54,314 nt of DNA from Paludibacteraceae bacterium (GCA_017509715.1 JAFWOU010000015.1:1-54314); one strand, 5' to 3'. Positions 22,833 through 31,471 are shown, counted from the stretch's first letter. A program made the numbers and translations. Notes: generated from the sequence alone by a model not told the origin.

Positions 22833-24482
22833 ATGGCAACAAAACATTATTTAGCATATCTCCAGGAGACCATCAAGTTGCAATGGGATATGTTGGCACT
22901 CAAGGACATAGATAGCGATAATTCGTACACCTATGGTGATTTGGCAACTCAGATTGAGAAACTGCACGTCACCTTTGAAGCCTTGGGTATTAAACCTGGT
23001 GATAAGATCGCTCTGGCCGGAAGAAACTGTGCCAACTGGGGTCTGCTCTTCTTAGCGATAGAATCCTATCGCGCGGTAGTAGTCAGCATTTTGCCCGATT
23101 TCACCGGAGAAGATATACATGGCTTGGTGAATCACTCGGAGGCTGATCTGCTCTATGTAGGTCCGAACGTACGCAAGAAGATCGATGCTACGCAGATGCC
23201 GAAGCTCAAGGCAACTATCTTCATGGACGACTTCAGCATCATCGCTGCTACCGACAAGGCTCAAAAAGCTTATGATGAGGTAGATGCGCTGTTTGCAAAG
23301 AAGTTCCCGGAGGGCGTAAAGCCGGAGCATGTGAGCTATCCGACCGACAACTTTGATGAGTTGGCATTGATCAACTACACATCCGGTTCGACGGGTAATC
23401 CGAAGGGCGTGATGCTGACAAATCTGAACCTGAGCGGTAATGTAGAGTTTGCATGTATACGTATTCCTCATAAGAAAGGCGATCGCGTACTGAGTATGTT
23501 GCCTATAGCCCATATGTTCGGACTGATGTTTGAGTTCCTGTATCAGGTTTGCGATGGTTCGCAGGTATATTTCCTGACCAAGGCTCCTACTCCATCGGCG
23601 CTTATGAAGGCCTTTGCCGAGGTGCGTCCGTTCATGATTCTGACGGTGCCTCTGGTGATCGAGAAGATCATCAAGAAGAAAGTGTTGCCGCAGATCAGCA
23701 GCCCGATGATGAAGTTCCTCTGGAAAGTGCCGGGAATCAAGAACGTCATTCGAGGCAAGGTAAAACAAGGTCTGGACAAGGCCTTCGGCAACCAGCTTCG
23801 TCACCTCATCATCGGTGGTGCAGCCCTGAACGGCGAAGTAGAACGCGTACTGAAAGATATTAATTATCAGTACTGTGTAGGTTACGGTATGACCGAGTGC
23901 GGTCCGCTGATCTCCTACGAAGACTGGTACAACTTCCGCTTCCACAGTTGCGGTAAGGAGATTCCGCAATGCCACGTGCGTATCGACTCCGAAGATCCGT
24001 ACAGCAAGGACGGTGAGATCCAGGTGAAGGGTATCAACGTGATGGTAGGTTACTACAAGAACGAAGAGGCTACCAAGGCCGTATTCACCGAAGATGGCTG
24101 GATGCGTACGGGTGACCTGGGCGTACTGGACAAAGAGGGTAACATCTTCATCCACGGCCGCTCGAAGAACATGATTCTGGGTCCTTCCGGTCAGAATATC
24201 TACCCGGAGGAGATTGAGGATAAACTGAATAACATGCCTTGCGTCGTTGAGTCGATTGTGCTGGAGCGCGAAGGTAAACTGGTAGCACTCGTTTACCCTG
24301 ACAACTCGCCGGAAGGCAAGAAAGTGCTGGGCGAACAGACCATGACCCAACTGATGGAGCAGAACCGTGCTGAGCTGAACAAAGAATTGCCGCAGTACAG
24401 TCAACTGACTGCTATCGAATTGGTTACCGAGGAGTTTGAGAAGACTCCGAAGCGTTCGATCAAGCGCTATCTGTATAAATAA
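22833..24482 (+). CDS. Long-chain acyl-CoA synthetase-like AMP-forming ligase
   Basis: 549 residues of the ANL superfamily. P-loop-like motif YTSGSTGNPKGVM near residue 185, YGMTECGPL (A5 motif, about 352), GWMRTGDLG (A7) and KNMILGPSGQNIYPEEIE (A8), ending with the catalytic Lys in KTPKRSIKRYL. Activates a fatty or aryl acid to an acyl-AMP and then the CoA thioester. Fatty acid is the likeliest substrate given the patatin and TetR neighbours. Own promoter and terminator. Confidence 0.92.
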   Translation: MATKHYLAYLQETIKLQWDMLALKDIDSDNSYTYGDLATQIEKLHVTFEALGIKPGDKIALAGRNCANWGLLFLAIESYRAVVVSILPDFTGEDIHGLVNHSEADLLYVGPNVRKKIDATQMPKLKATIFMDDFSIIAATDKAQKAYDEVDALFAKKFPEGVKPEHVSYPTDNFDELALINYTSGSTGNPKGVMLTNLNLSGNVEFACIRIPHKKGDRVLSMLPIAHMFGLMFEFLYQVCDGSQVYFLTKAPTPSALMKAFAEVRPFMILTVPLVIEKIIKKKVLPQISSPMMKFLWKVPGIKNVIRGKVKQGLDKAFGNQLRHLIIGGAALNGEVERVLKDINYQYCVGYGMTECGPLISYEDWYNFRFHSCGKEIPQCHVRIDSEDPYSKDGEIQVKGINVMVGYYKNEEATKAVFTEDGWMRTGDLGVLDKEGNIFIHGRSKNMILGPSGQNIYPEEIEDKLNNMPCVVESIVLEREGKLVALVYPDNSPEGKKVLGEQTMTQLMEQNRAELNKELPQYSQLTAIELVTEEFEKTPKRSIKRYLYK

Positions 24483-24609
24483 GACACTTTATTTTAGTTA
24501 GGTTAATAAATAATAAATGAGTTAAAAAATTCAGGGTATCGAAAGAACCCAACAAGATAAGCGTTGCAAAGGTGACGTTTATAACAAAAGGAATTTTTTC
24601 ATACTCGGC

Positions 24610-24644
24610 AAATGCTGCTCGTGAGAGTAGCATTTGTTTTTTTT
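24610..24644 (+). terminator. Terminator downstream of the acyl-CoA synthetase gene
   Basis: AAATGCT pairs with AGCATTT around a loop with CGTGAGAG, then TTTTTTTT. Confidence 0.85.
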
Positions 24645-24665
24645 GGCACAAATATTGCAAGGATA

Positions 24666-24698
24666 TTTGCATATATGGAAAATTTGTAGTATTTTTGC
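24666..24698 (+). promoter_or_regulatory. Promoter directly abutting the 24702 start codon
   Basis: TTTGCATATAT, 20-nt spacing, TATTTTTGC. The ATG begins 4 nt after the box, so the transcript is probably leaderless. Confidence 0.85.
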
Positions 24699-24701
24699 AG
24701 T

Positions 24702-25253
24702 ATGAAACGTTATTTTCTGATCTTGGCAGTATGTTGCGTGGCATTGGGAATGCCGGCGCAGCAGTTTGAGTCGAACGGCTTGTGGTATGAACTGACCGGC
24801 AAACGTACGGCGCAGGTCATCTCGGATCCTACGGATTCGGTGTATCGGGCATATACAGAGGTCGTTGTGCCGGAGACGGTTCGATACGAAGGGCGCGACT
24901 ATCAAGTCACTCGTCTGGACGACCAGGCTTTTCGGTACTGCCATTTTCTAAAGGAGGTATCGCTGCCGGAAGGCTTGCGCGAGATGGGTTTTCAGGCTTT
25001 TATGAATTGTACGCAACTACGGGAGATTCGCTTGCCTGGCACATTGCGCTGGATAGACGATATGGCTTTTTACGGATGTGCGAGTCTGGAGACGGTGTAT
25101 GTAGGTAAGCGTGTGAAGCGTTGGCCGGATATGTGTTTCTCGGATTGCGAGCGTCTGAAGCAGATCTACCATGCGGGACGTCGTCCGCCTAAGTCGCACA
25201 AAATGAGTTTCTTCAATTGTCCGAAAAATATCACATATTACCGCCTGAAGTAG
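24702..25253 (+). CDS. Small secreted BspA-type LRR protein
   Basis: 183 residues: signal peptide MKRYFLILAVCCVALGMPAQ, a short N-terminal strand domain (FESNGLWYEL, as in the larger LRR protein at 11345-13201), then three to four LRR_5 repeats (LDDQAFRYCHFLKEVSLPEG and following). Likely on the surface or in the periplasm. The signal peptide fixes the start although almost no leader is left between promoter and ATG. Confidence 0.85.
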   Translation: MKRYFLILAVCCVALGMPAQQFESNGLWYELTGKRTAQVISDPTDSVYRAYTEVVVPETVRYEGRDYQVTRLDDQAFRYCHFLKEVSLPEGLREMGFQAFMNCTQLREIRLPGTLRWIDDMAFYGCASLETVYVGKRVKRWPDMCFSDCERLKQIYHAGRRPPKSHKMSFFNCPKNITYYRLK

Positions 25254-26617
25254 CTGGTCCGCCGCCACGATGCATGGCATCGCCCTTTAGCAGTATGCCC
25301 CACCCTTGGGCACGAGCAGCTGCCGAAGAGGTGATCAGAAAGGTGCATGCCTATATGGCCTGTCATCCGGAGTCGGAATTGCACAGGCAGGGAAAGATGT
25401 TCGGCGTGCTGGTAGTGCGGCATGGCGAGGAATACGGTTATCTGAAAGCGTTTTCATCGTTGCTTGACGGCAGGCATGAGATGGCGGGATATGTACCGCC
25501 GGTATTTGATTTTGCCGTTGAAAACGGCTATTTCCGTCAGGAGGAAGCCGAAATTTCGGCCATGACCGACCATCCGGAGGAGCGAAGAGAACGGAGCCGA
25601 ATGTTACAACGTTGGCTTTTCGCACAGTATAAGATGCTGGCAGCAGACGGAGAGAGCCGGGATTTGTTGGACATTTTTCAGCATGAAAAGCCGATTTTAT
25701 CGGCAGAAGATTACTTCTCGAGCAATAGGAAAGAGGCGGAACATCTGCCGCCTGCGGGTGCCGGAGAATGCTGTGGGCCTAAGTTGCTGCAGTATGCTTT
25801 TGCTATGGGGTATGTGCCCTTGGCGATGGCCGAATTCTGGGTAGGCAAAGCCGATCCTCGCGAACTGCGGCAAGAGGGCTGTTTCTACGGTGCATGCCAG
25901 GGGAAATGCAAGCCTATCTTGCGGCATATGTTGCGTGGTATAGCGATGGAAGAACCGATTCCGGAGATTGATTATAGTGCCTTACAAAAACAGATACGCA
26001 TTTTGTATCAGGATGATTATGTGCTGGTTGCGCTAAAACCTGAAGGCCTGTTGACAGTACCCGGAAAGGAAGAGCAGATTGATCTGGAGACCAGTCTGCG
26101 TCTACGTACCGGTATCGAGTCTCTGCGTGCGGTACATAGGTTGGATAGGGACACGTCAGGCATCGTGGTGATGGCCAAGACGGAAGCGATATACGTTACC
26201 CTGCAACGCAGCTTTGCAACGCGTCAGGTAAGTAAGCGCTATGAGGCGGTGTGTATGACGGGTGAGAAACCGATTCCTGATCAGGGTGTTGTGGATCTGC
26301 CTCTGCTACCTAATCCGCTGGATAGACCCCGTCAGATGGTGGATTATCAGTATGGTAAGGCAGCCAAGACGCGCTATGAGGTAGTGAAACGCTGGGAAGA
26401 TGGTCGTGTAGGTCTGAATCTGTATCCGGAGACAGGACGAACGCATCAACTGCGTGTACATTGTGCCCATCAGGATGGTTTGGATGCTGCGATAGTGGGT
26501 GATCCGCTGTACGGAACGGCTGCTGACAGATTGTATTTGCATGCCGCAGATATCTGTTTTTCGCATCCTGTAACGGGTGCCAGGATGCATTTTTCTGTAA
26601 AATCTTCGTGGTTTTGA
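25217..26617 (+). CDS. RluA-family pseudouridine synthase with N-terminal extension
   Basis: The C-terminal 230 residues are an RluA-type catalytic domain: HRLDRDTSG with the catalytic Asp, then LYPETGRTHQLRVH and GDPLYG. The first 230 residues are a helical extension with two CxxxC-like pairs (GECCGPK, CFYGACQGKC). This resembles the long RluA proteins of Bacteroidota. It makes pseudouridine in rRNA or tRNA. The start is uncertain: TTG 25217 overlaps the LRR gene by 37 nt but keeps a conserved-looking ILPPEV segment; ATG 25274 is the first AUG. Confidence 0.85.
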   Translation: MSEKYHILPPEVAGPPPRCMASPFSSMPHPWARAAAEEVIRKVHAYMACHPESELHRQGKMFGVLVVRHGEEYGYLKAFSSLLDGRHEMAGYVPPVFDFAVENGYFRQEEAEISAMTDHPEERRERSRMLQRWLFAQYKMLAADGESRDLLDIFQHEKPILSAEDYFSSNRKEAEHLPPAGAGECCGPKLLQYAFAMGYVPLAMAEFWVGKADPRELRQEGCFYGACQGKCKPILRHMLRGIAMEEPIPEIDYSALQKQIRILYQDDYVLVALKPEGLLTVPGKEEQIDLETSLRLRTGIESLRAVHRLDRDTSGIVVMAKTEAIYVTLQRSFATRQVSKRYEAVCMTGEKPIPDQGVVDLPLLPNPLDRPRQMVDYQYGKAAKTRYEVVKRWEDGRVGLNLYPETGRTHQLRVHCAHQDGLDAAIVGDPLYGTAADRLYLHAADICFSHPVTGARMHFSVKSSWF

Positions 26618-26645
26618 ACAAGGCTTGAATTTTGCCGATTTTAAC

Positions 26646-26665
26646 GCACTTTTTATCTAAAGTGC
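26646..26665. other. Hairpin GCACTTT-TTATCT-AAAGTGC
   Basis: Perfect 7-bp stem 29 nt after the synthase stop codon, no T tract. Probable 3' end structure. The rest of the gap 26666-27112 is AT-rich and shows nothing I can name. Confidence 0.5.
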
Positions 26666-27112
26666 TACTTTAACTATGCCTATTTTTCACGAAATTCCAA
26701 GTAGCCATAATTGCTATCTTTTACCTGAGCATTTTTTTGTCATTTTCTGAAAATTGCGATTTTTGATTTTCTTATAAAGAAAATACGAATTCGGTAGTTT
26801 AATTGCAGACAAGTCCGTTCGCACCGAAAAGTACTGAAGTTTAGCCGATTTATTTCAAGTAGCAGATTAAGTGAGCATAAATTCGTACGATTTCATCGGA
26901 ATAGTGGAAAATGGGGTGTTTTGGCAAAAAATAAGTGGATCAGAATGGGAAAAATACGGGTAATTGCCGATAAAATCGTGAATATTCGATTCTCGCTGGG
27001 ATAAATTGGCAAATAAATTTAGGAAAAGTGGCGCGAGAGTGGCCTGAGAGAGGCCAAAAAAGGCATGATTCACAAAGAAATATATGTTTTACAACATATT
27101 TTGCATTTTTTG

Positions 27113-27145
27113 TTTGCATATATCAAAAAAAATGTGTAATTTTGC
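27113..27145 (+). promoter_or_regulatory. Promoter of the 27188-28843 operon
   Basis: TTTGCATATAT, 20-nt spacing, TAATTTTGC. Confidence 0.85.
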
Positions 27146-27187
27146 AAGCGAAAACGAAAAACACCTTAATTTAAACTTATAAGAAGT

Positions 27188-27820
27188 ATGAAAAACACAT
27201 TTACTTTTTTGAGCATTGTATTTGCAGCAATGTTGTTTATCGGCTGTGCGAACGGCAAGCAAGGAGGTTCGGAAGCTATGCAGGATCCGTGGGACGAGCA
27301 ATGGGGAGAGAATCCTGATACCTATACGACGCCGGATTTGAACTGGTTGAGTTTGCGTGGTCATGTGAAAGCGATGGAAATGAACGGTCGCTCCCGTTTT
27401 GAATTGGATCGCGACGGTAAGTTGACGTATTTGAAGTTGCACGGCTTGTCGCTGGACAACCTGACGCGTAATCAAGAAGGTCAGATTATCAAGTTGACCA
27501 ATCTGGAGACCGCGAACACGGAGGATGTGGTGATCTTTGAGTACGGCTATGATCAGCGAGGCTTCCTGGAGTATGAGGCACGTTTCATGGCAGACGGTAG
27601 TCACTATCATCGCTATGAGTTGGATCGTCTGGGCAACGTACGCACGGGTAACTTCGACTACCAGAAGGGAAAGAAGGAATTGCATGCCGTAGAGTTGTAC
27701 AAGTATCCGGAGATTGACGAGCATGGCAACTGGACCAAACTGATCGTGACGAAGAATTGCGAGATTGAGCCGGAATTGGTTCTGACGCGTAAGATAGAAT
27801 ATTACGACGATATTAAATGA
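27188..27820 (+). CDS. Lipoprotein of unknown function (210 aa)
   Basis: Lipoprotein signal ending LFIGC (Cys about 20). The body contains repeated short strands with Y/F-D-x-x-G turns (FEYGYDQRGFLEYEARF, YELDRLGNVRTG), which recalls YD/RHS-like or MORN-like beta repeats. Probably outer-membrane anchored. It ends in an ATGA overlap with the next gene. Function unknown. Confidence 0.75.
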   Translation: MKNTFTFLSIVFAAMLFIGCANGKQGGSEAMQDPWDEQWGENPDTYTTPDLNWLSLRGHVKAMEMNGRSRFELDRDGKLTYLKLHGLSLDNLTRNQEGQIIKLTNLETANTEDVVIFEYGYDQRGFLEYEARFMADGSHYHRYELDRLGNVRTGNFDYQKGKKELHAVELYKYPEIDEHGNWTKLIVTKNCEIEPELVLTRKIEYYDDIK

Positions 27821-28323
27821 GAAGACAGTTAACAGTATTTCTTTTGTTGGCGTTGGCGCTATGTGCGCAGGCGGATGGCTATGTAGGCTTTACCAAGAAC
27901 GGTTTGGCATATACGATAGTTAGCGATAAGTATCGCGTAGCCGGTGTGGCGGCGCTGGAGCAGCAGGAGAGTGCTGTGCTGAAAGAGGCTGTTATTCCCA
28001 AACGAATTTGGCACAAAGGACGTCGTTACAAGGTGATGATCATCGGTGACGGCGCCTTTGGCGGTTGCTGGCAACTGAAACATGTGGAATTGCCGGACTG
28101 TGTGACGACGCTGGGTAAGGGCTGTTTCGCATGGTGTATCGGACTGGAGGAGATCACCCTACCCGCTTCGGTATGTGTGATTGGAGCCGATGCATTCAGC
28201 AGTTGTCCGGAACTGAAGTCGATCTATGTGCCGGCAGAGCATGTGGAGCGGGTGCAGCAGTTGTTGCCCAAAGAATTGCGCTATTTAGTAAAACCTATTA
28301 ATAATTTAAAAGGAGTTTTGTAG
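27817..28323 (+). CDS. Small secreted BspA-type LRR protein
   Basis: 168 residues; signal peptide cut near CAQA, then a strand domain and two to three LRR_5 repeats (GDGAFGGCWQLKHVELPD, GKGCFAWCIGLEEITLP, GADAFSSCPELKSIYVP). Coupled to the lipoprotein before it and 1 nt before the beta-barrel gene, so the three probably act together at the cell surface. Confidence 0.85.
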   Translation: MRRQLTVFLLLALALCAQADGYVGFTKNGLAYTIVSDKYRVAGVAALEQQESAVLKEAVIPKRIWHKGRRYKVMIIGDGAFGGCWQLKHVELPDCVTTLGKGCFAWCIGLEEITLPASVCVIGADAFSSCPELKSIYVPAEHVERVQQLLPKELRYLVKPINNLKGVL

Positions 28324-28324
28324 A

Positions 28325-28843
28325 ATGAAGAAGATTTTTACTTTGGCCCTTGTGGCTTTGTTTAGCATGGGCGTTATGGCTCAACATGAGATTGGTGCGA
28401 TAGTTGGTGGCCTGAACGGTGCCAGTTACAAGTATTGGCTTTCTAATGATCTGGCTATCCAAACGGATCTCGCTGTTGGTCTGACAGCTGCTTATACCGG
28501 TGTGTATTTTAAAGGTACGAAGATTGCAGAAGGACAGATGGATCATTTCGATTTCATGCTGAACCCGAATCTGGCTTATCACTTCCAGTTGCCGGCTAAC
28601 TTCAAGCTGTATGTCGGTGGTGGTGTTGGAATCGGTTTGATGGGCGGCTTTGGCGGCAGTAGCGTAATGGGTAAGTTTGGTGCCAACGCTTTGGTTGGTG
28701 CTGCTTATCATTTCACGGGTGTGCCTATGGTGATTGCATTGGATTTCCGTCCGGGTTACGGTTTGGGATTCGAGGATAGCAACTATCCGCATTATAGCAT
28801 GTTCGACTGGAAGTTGGGGCTGGCTGTTCGCTACGTGCTCTAA
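28325..28843 (+). CDS. Small outer-membrane beta-barrel protein
   Basis: 172 residues: signal peptide cut after VMA, then about eight amphipathic strands rich in Gly and aromatic residues, ending in LGLAVRYVL, a typical outer-membrane protein end. Gly-rich loops (YVGGGVGIGLMGGFGG) fit an eight-stranded barrel of the OmpA/OmpW or OMP_b-brl type. Last gene of the operon; a terminator follows. Confidence 0.8.
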   Translation: MKKIFTLALVALFSMGVMAQHEIGAIVGGLNGASYKYWLSNDLAIQTDLAVGLTAAYTGVYFKGTKIAEGQMDHFDFMLNPNLAYHFQLPANFKLYVGGGVGIGLMGGFGGSSVMGKFGANALVGAAYHFTGVPMVIALDFRPGYGLGFEDSNYPHYSMFDWKLGLAVRYVL

Positions 28844-28876
28844 GCATCGGTTAAAAAACATACATATGTAAAACAA

Positions 28877-28902
28877 AAACAGAGGCTCACGGGCCTCTGT
28901 TT
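28877..28902. terminator. Terminator of the 27188-28843 operon
   Basis: AAACAGAGGC pairs with GCCTCTGTTT around TCACGG, the same loop sequence as the terminator at 10685-10715. Confidence 0.85.
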
Positions 28903-28948
28903 CTTATTGTAGGATACATGTCGTTGTCTCGTCGGCTTGTTCTATGTT

Positions 28949-28992
28949 GAATCACTAAGGAATAACTAACGAATAACTAACGAATAACTAAC
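28949..28992. repeat. 11-nt tandem microrepeat (GAATAACTAAC, 4 units)
   Basis: GAATCACTAAG followed by three exact GAATAACTAAC units, just after the terminator and before the end of the minus-strand transposase-like gene. Confidence 0.9.
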
Positions 28993-29005
28993 GATTGGTA
29001 GGAGA

Positions 29006-29743
29006 TTAGCCTTTGCGAATCGGGAGTTTGACAAAGATGCGTGCTTTGCGAACGACGTTGATAGTGACGCCTGTGACGCGAGCAAGTTGTCCGTAAGATA
29101 CGCCACGCTTGCGCATCATAGCGAGCGCGGTACGGCGGATTTTCTTATCCAGGTCGCCGAATTGCTCGATGGAATCGATGCTACATAGACGTTTGATATG
29201 CTTAGCCACCATATAGTCGGTAAAGACGCGACGACGGTCTTCGGTGAGTCGAACGGAGAGGATTTGCTCCTCGGCGGGTTCCGGGCAACTGTCTTGAAGC
29301 TGTTGGAAGCTGGACCAAGGGTAGCCGGCCGGCGTAAGGCAACGTCCGTGCTTGACGGGAACGTTATGAATATAGCCGATGACGGCTTGGGTATATTCGG
29401 GCGTATCGCAGGGCTCGGAGCGGAAGCGATCGTAGAAGACGCGTCCGGAGGTATTGTACTGCTCGTTGTAGTACGGCGCATAGTGAACCATGAGTCGCCG
29501 CATAGCAGCCGCTATATCGTCGCTACCTTCCCGGACGAGCATATGCACATAGCCGGGCATGAGGCAATAGGCCAATACTTGGAACGTGGGTGCGGCTTGA
29601 TCGGGCGTGTGCTGCACCTCATTCATGATTCGGATGAAGGCATCATAGTCTTCTTCTTTACGGAAGATGCCGCGCTTCTTCTGTGCGCGGAGCAGAACGT
29701 GGTACGTTCCGGTAGTAGATTTAATTCGAGCTGTACGTGGCAT
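29006..29743 (-). CDS. Y1-transposase-like (RAYT family) protein with altered HUH motif
   Basis: 245 residues from the usual RAYT opening MPRTARIKSTTGTYHV. The core Y1 domain is complete in length. The conserved CLMPNHVHLL stretch reads CLMPGYVHML here, so the first metal His is Tyr. The candidate catalytic Tyr in GYIHNVPV is present. The C-terminal part has a helix-turn-helix (SYGQLARVTGVTINVVRKA), as in DnaA-like RAYT tails. Without the HUH pair, nicking is probably lost or weak, so a DNA-binding role is possible. The start at 29743 is chosen over 29758 because of the MPR motif. Confidence 0.8.
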   Translation of the reverse strand: MPRTARIKSTTGTYHVLLRAQKKRGIFRKEEDYDAFIRIMNEVQHTPDQAAPTFQVLAYCLMPGYVHMLVREGSDDIAAAMRRLMVHYAPYYNEQYNTSGRVFYDRFRSEPCDTPEYTQAVIGYIHNVPVKHGRCLTPAGYPWSSFQQLQDSCPEPAEEQILSVRLTEDRRRVFTDYMVAKHIKRLCSIDSIEQFGDLDKKIRRTALAMMRKRGVSYGQLARVTGVTINVVRKARIFVKLPIRKG

Positions 29744-29784
29744 AATAATCGACTCCAAATAGGCTTATCATTCGGAAATCGCAT

Positions 29785-29815
29785 GCAAAGATACAACAAA
29801 ATTTGCATATATCAA
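29785..29815 (-). promoter_or_regulatory. Promoter of the transposase-like gene (divergent)
   Basis: Minus strand: TTGATATATGC, about 19-nt spacing, TATCTTTGC. Its -33 region overlaps that of the tilS promoter. Confidence 0.65.
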
Positions 29816-29834
29816 AATTTTTTTGTAATTTTGC
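29802..29834 (+). promoter_or_regulatory. Promoter of the tilS operon
   Basis: TTTGCATATAT, 20-nt spacing, TAATTTTGC. Leader about 25 nt to ATG 29864. The open frame reaching back to 29198 crosses this promoter and is not used. Confidence 0.85.
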
Positions 29835-29863
29835 GCGGTTTTTGTATCATATACAAAAGAAAA

Positions 29864-30742
29864 ATGCTGCGAAGAGTCAAAAAATACATCCGGGATGAGC
29901 GTTTATTACGCGCGGGCGACCGTGTGCTGGTATGCGTGAGCGGAGGTGCGGATAGTGTGGCGCTTCTGGATGTGATGGTGCGTGGCGGCTACGAATGCAT
30001 AGTGGCCCATTGCAACTTTCAGCTTCGTGGCGAGGAATCGGAACGGGATGAACGGTTTGTTCGCAGTCTGGCGGAGCAGATGGGTGTGGAAGTGTGCGTG
30101 ACAAGATTTGACACAGAGGATTATGCGAAAGCGCATCAGCTGAGCATCGAGATGGCAGCCCGCAGGTTGCGCTACCGATGGTTTGACGAGGTGGCGAGAG
30201 CGCATGACTGCAAGGCTGTGGCCGTAGCCCATCATCAGAATGACCAGGCTGAGACGGTGCTGATGAATCTGCGTCGCGGAGCGGGACTAAGAGGAATGGT
30301 AGGTATGCGTGCGTTGAGCACGAATCCGGAAACGGAGAGCGAGATACCCGTCATACGTCCCCTACTCTGCACTACACGGGAATATATACGGCACTATCTG
30401 CGTGATATACGCAAGATGGCATGGGTGGAAGACTCGAGCAATACAGATACCTCGATTCGAAGAAATGCTATTCGTCAGGAGTTGGCCGGCTATACGAAGG
30501 CAGAGATAGAACATATGGCGGAAACAGCCTACAGGATGCAGGGGTATGCCGATATGCTGGATGGCAGAGAGAGTCGTGCGGCAGGTATATGCCAGCTATA
30601 TGAGAAGTTGAAAGACTGCGGAAGCCTGGAGGTGGATAAGATCTACGATGCCATGCAGCAGGACGAGGGAGGCAAACGTTGGGAAAGTGAGACGCATGTG
30701 GTGGTGCTCAGAAAGCACACCTTATATATAGATAAGAAATAA
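29864..30742 (+). CDS. tilS: tRNA(Ile)-lysidine synthetase, short form
   Basis: 292 residues. PP-loop motif VSGGADSVALLD at residue 26, AHHQNDQAETVLMNLRRG, and RRNAIRQEL are the TilS hallmarks. It attaches lysine to C34 of tRNA(Ile2) so that AUA is read. It is about 130-150 residues shorter than usual Bacteroidales TilS: the C-terminal substrate domain after RKHTLYIDKK is missing. Its stop overlaps the aroE start (TAATG). The catalytic half looks intact, so it may work like the short TilS of some other bacteria. Confidence 0.9.
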   Translation: MLRRVKKYIRDERLLRAGDRVLVCVSGGADSVALLDVMVRGGYECIVAHCNFQLRGEESERDERFVRSLAEQMGVEVCVTRFDTEDYAKAHQLSIEMAARRLRYRWFDEVARAHDCKAVAVAHHQNDQAETVLMNLRRGAGLRGMVGMRALSTNPETESEIPVIRPLLCTTREYIRHYLRDIRKMAWVEDSSNTDTSIRRNAIRQELAGYTKAEIEHMAETAYRMQGYADMLDGRESRAAGICQLYEKLKDCGSLEVDKIYDAMQQDEGGKRWESETHVVVLRKHTLYIDKK

Positions 30743-31461
30743 TGAGACATTTTGGAATCATAGGTAAGCCGTTGGTGCAATCGTTTTCCGCCCGCTATTT
30801 CAATGAGAAATTTCAGCGGGAGGGGATTGATGCCGAGTACTCGCTCTATCCGTTGGACAGCATCGAGGACGTAGCACCCTTGTTGGACCGGCTGGATGGC
30901 ATGAACGTAACGATGCCCTATAAACAAGAGGTGATCGATCGGTTGGACGGTCTGGACCAGACGGCCAAGCAGGTGGGTGCTGTGAATGTGATCCACAGGA
31001 AGATCGGTTATAATACCGATTGCTTGGGATTCATGCGATCGATTCGCGAGATTCTGCGCGAGGAAGATAAGCGGGCGTTGATACTTGGTACAGGAGGCGC
31101 ATCGAAGGCGGTACAATACGGCTTGAGCCAATTGGGCATAGAATGGACGCTGGTGAGCCGTACGCCCGGGGAAGGGATGTTGGGCTATGACGAGTTGACG
31201 GAGGACGTGATGCGCGATGTGCAGGTGATAGTGAATACAACGCCGCTGGGCATGTATCCCCACGTGGACGGGAAGGCACCTATACCGTATGCATGGATCG
31301 GCGAGAACCATCTGCTGTTTGATTGCGTGTATAATCCGGAGACAACGCAGTTCCTGGCCGAAGGAAAACGGCGTGGTGCGCGTACGATGAACGGCATAGG
31401 GATGCTATACGGTCAGGCCGAAGAGGCATGGCGAATATGGTCGGCGAATGGCGAAGGTTGA
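30742..31461 (+). CDS. aroE: Shikimate dehydrogenase
   Basis: 239 residues. Substrate motif GKPLVQSFSARYF, catalytic Lys in NVTMPYKQ, Asp in NTDCLGF, NADP motif LGTGGASKAV, and the end segment NGIGMLYGQAEEA. Reduces 3-dehydroshikimate with NADPH in the aromatic amino acid pathway. The last codons (SANGEG) come from an ATGGCGA microrepeat. Confidence 0.95.
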   Translation: MRHFGIIGKPLVQSFSARYFNEKFQREGIDAEYSLYPLDSIEDVAPLLDRLDGMNVTMPYKQEVIDRLDGLDQTAKQVGAVNVIHRKIGYNTDCLGFMRSIREILREEDKRALILGTGGASKAVQYGLSQLGIEWTLVSRTPGEGMLGYDELTEDVMRDVQVIVNTTPLGMYPHVDGKAPIPYAWIGENHLLFDCVYNPETTQFLAEGKRRGARTMNGIGMLYGQAEEAWRIWSANGEG

Positions 31462-31471
31462 ATGGTTAATG
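31428..31471. repeat. 7-nt microrepeat over the aroE stop codon
   Basis: ATGGCGA, a degenerate stretch, GGCGA, ATGGCGA, AGGTTGA, ATGGTTA. It encodes the aroE end and the spacer. Confidence 0.75.

Noticed and set aside
23052..24404. Long minus-strand frame opposite the acyl-CoA synthetase
   Set aside because: His/Arg/Gln-rich antisense shadow without recognisable domains.
29198..29863. TilS N-terminal extension
   Set aside because: The open frame upstream runs antisense through the transposase-like gene and the tilS promoter.
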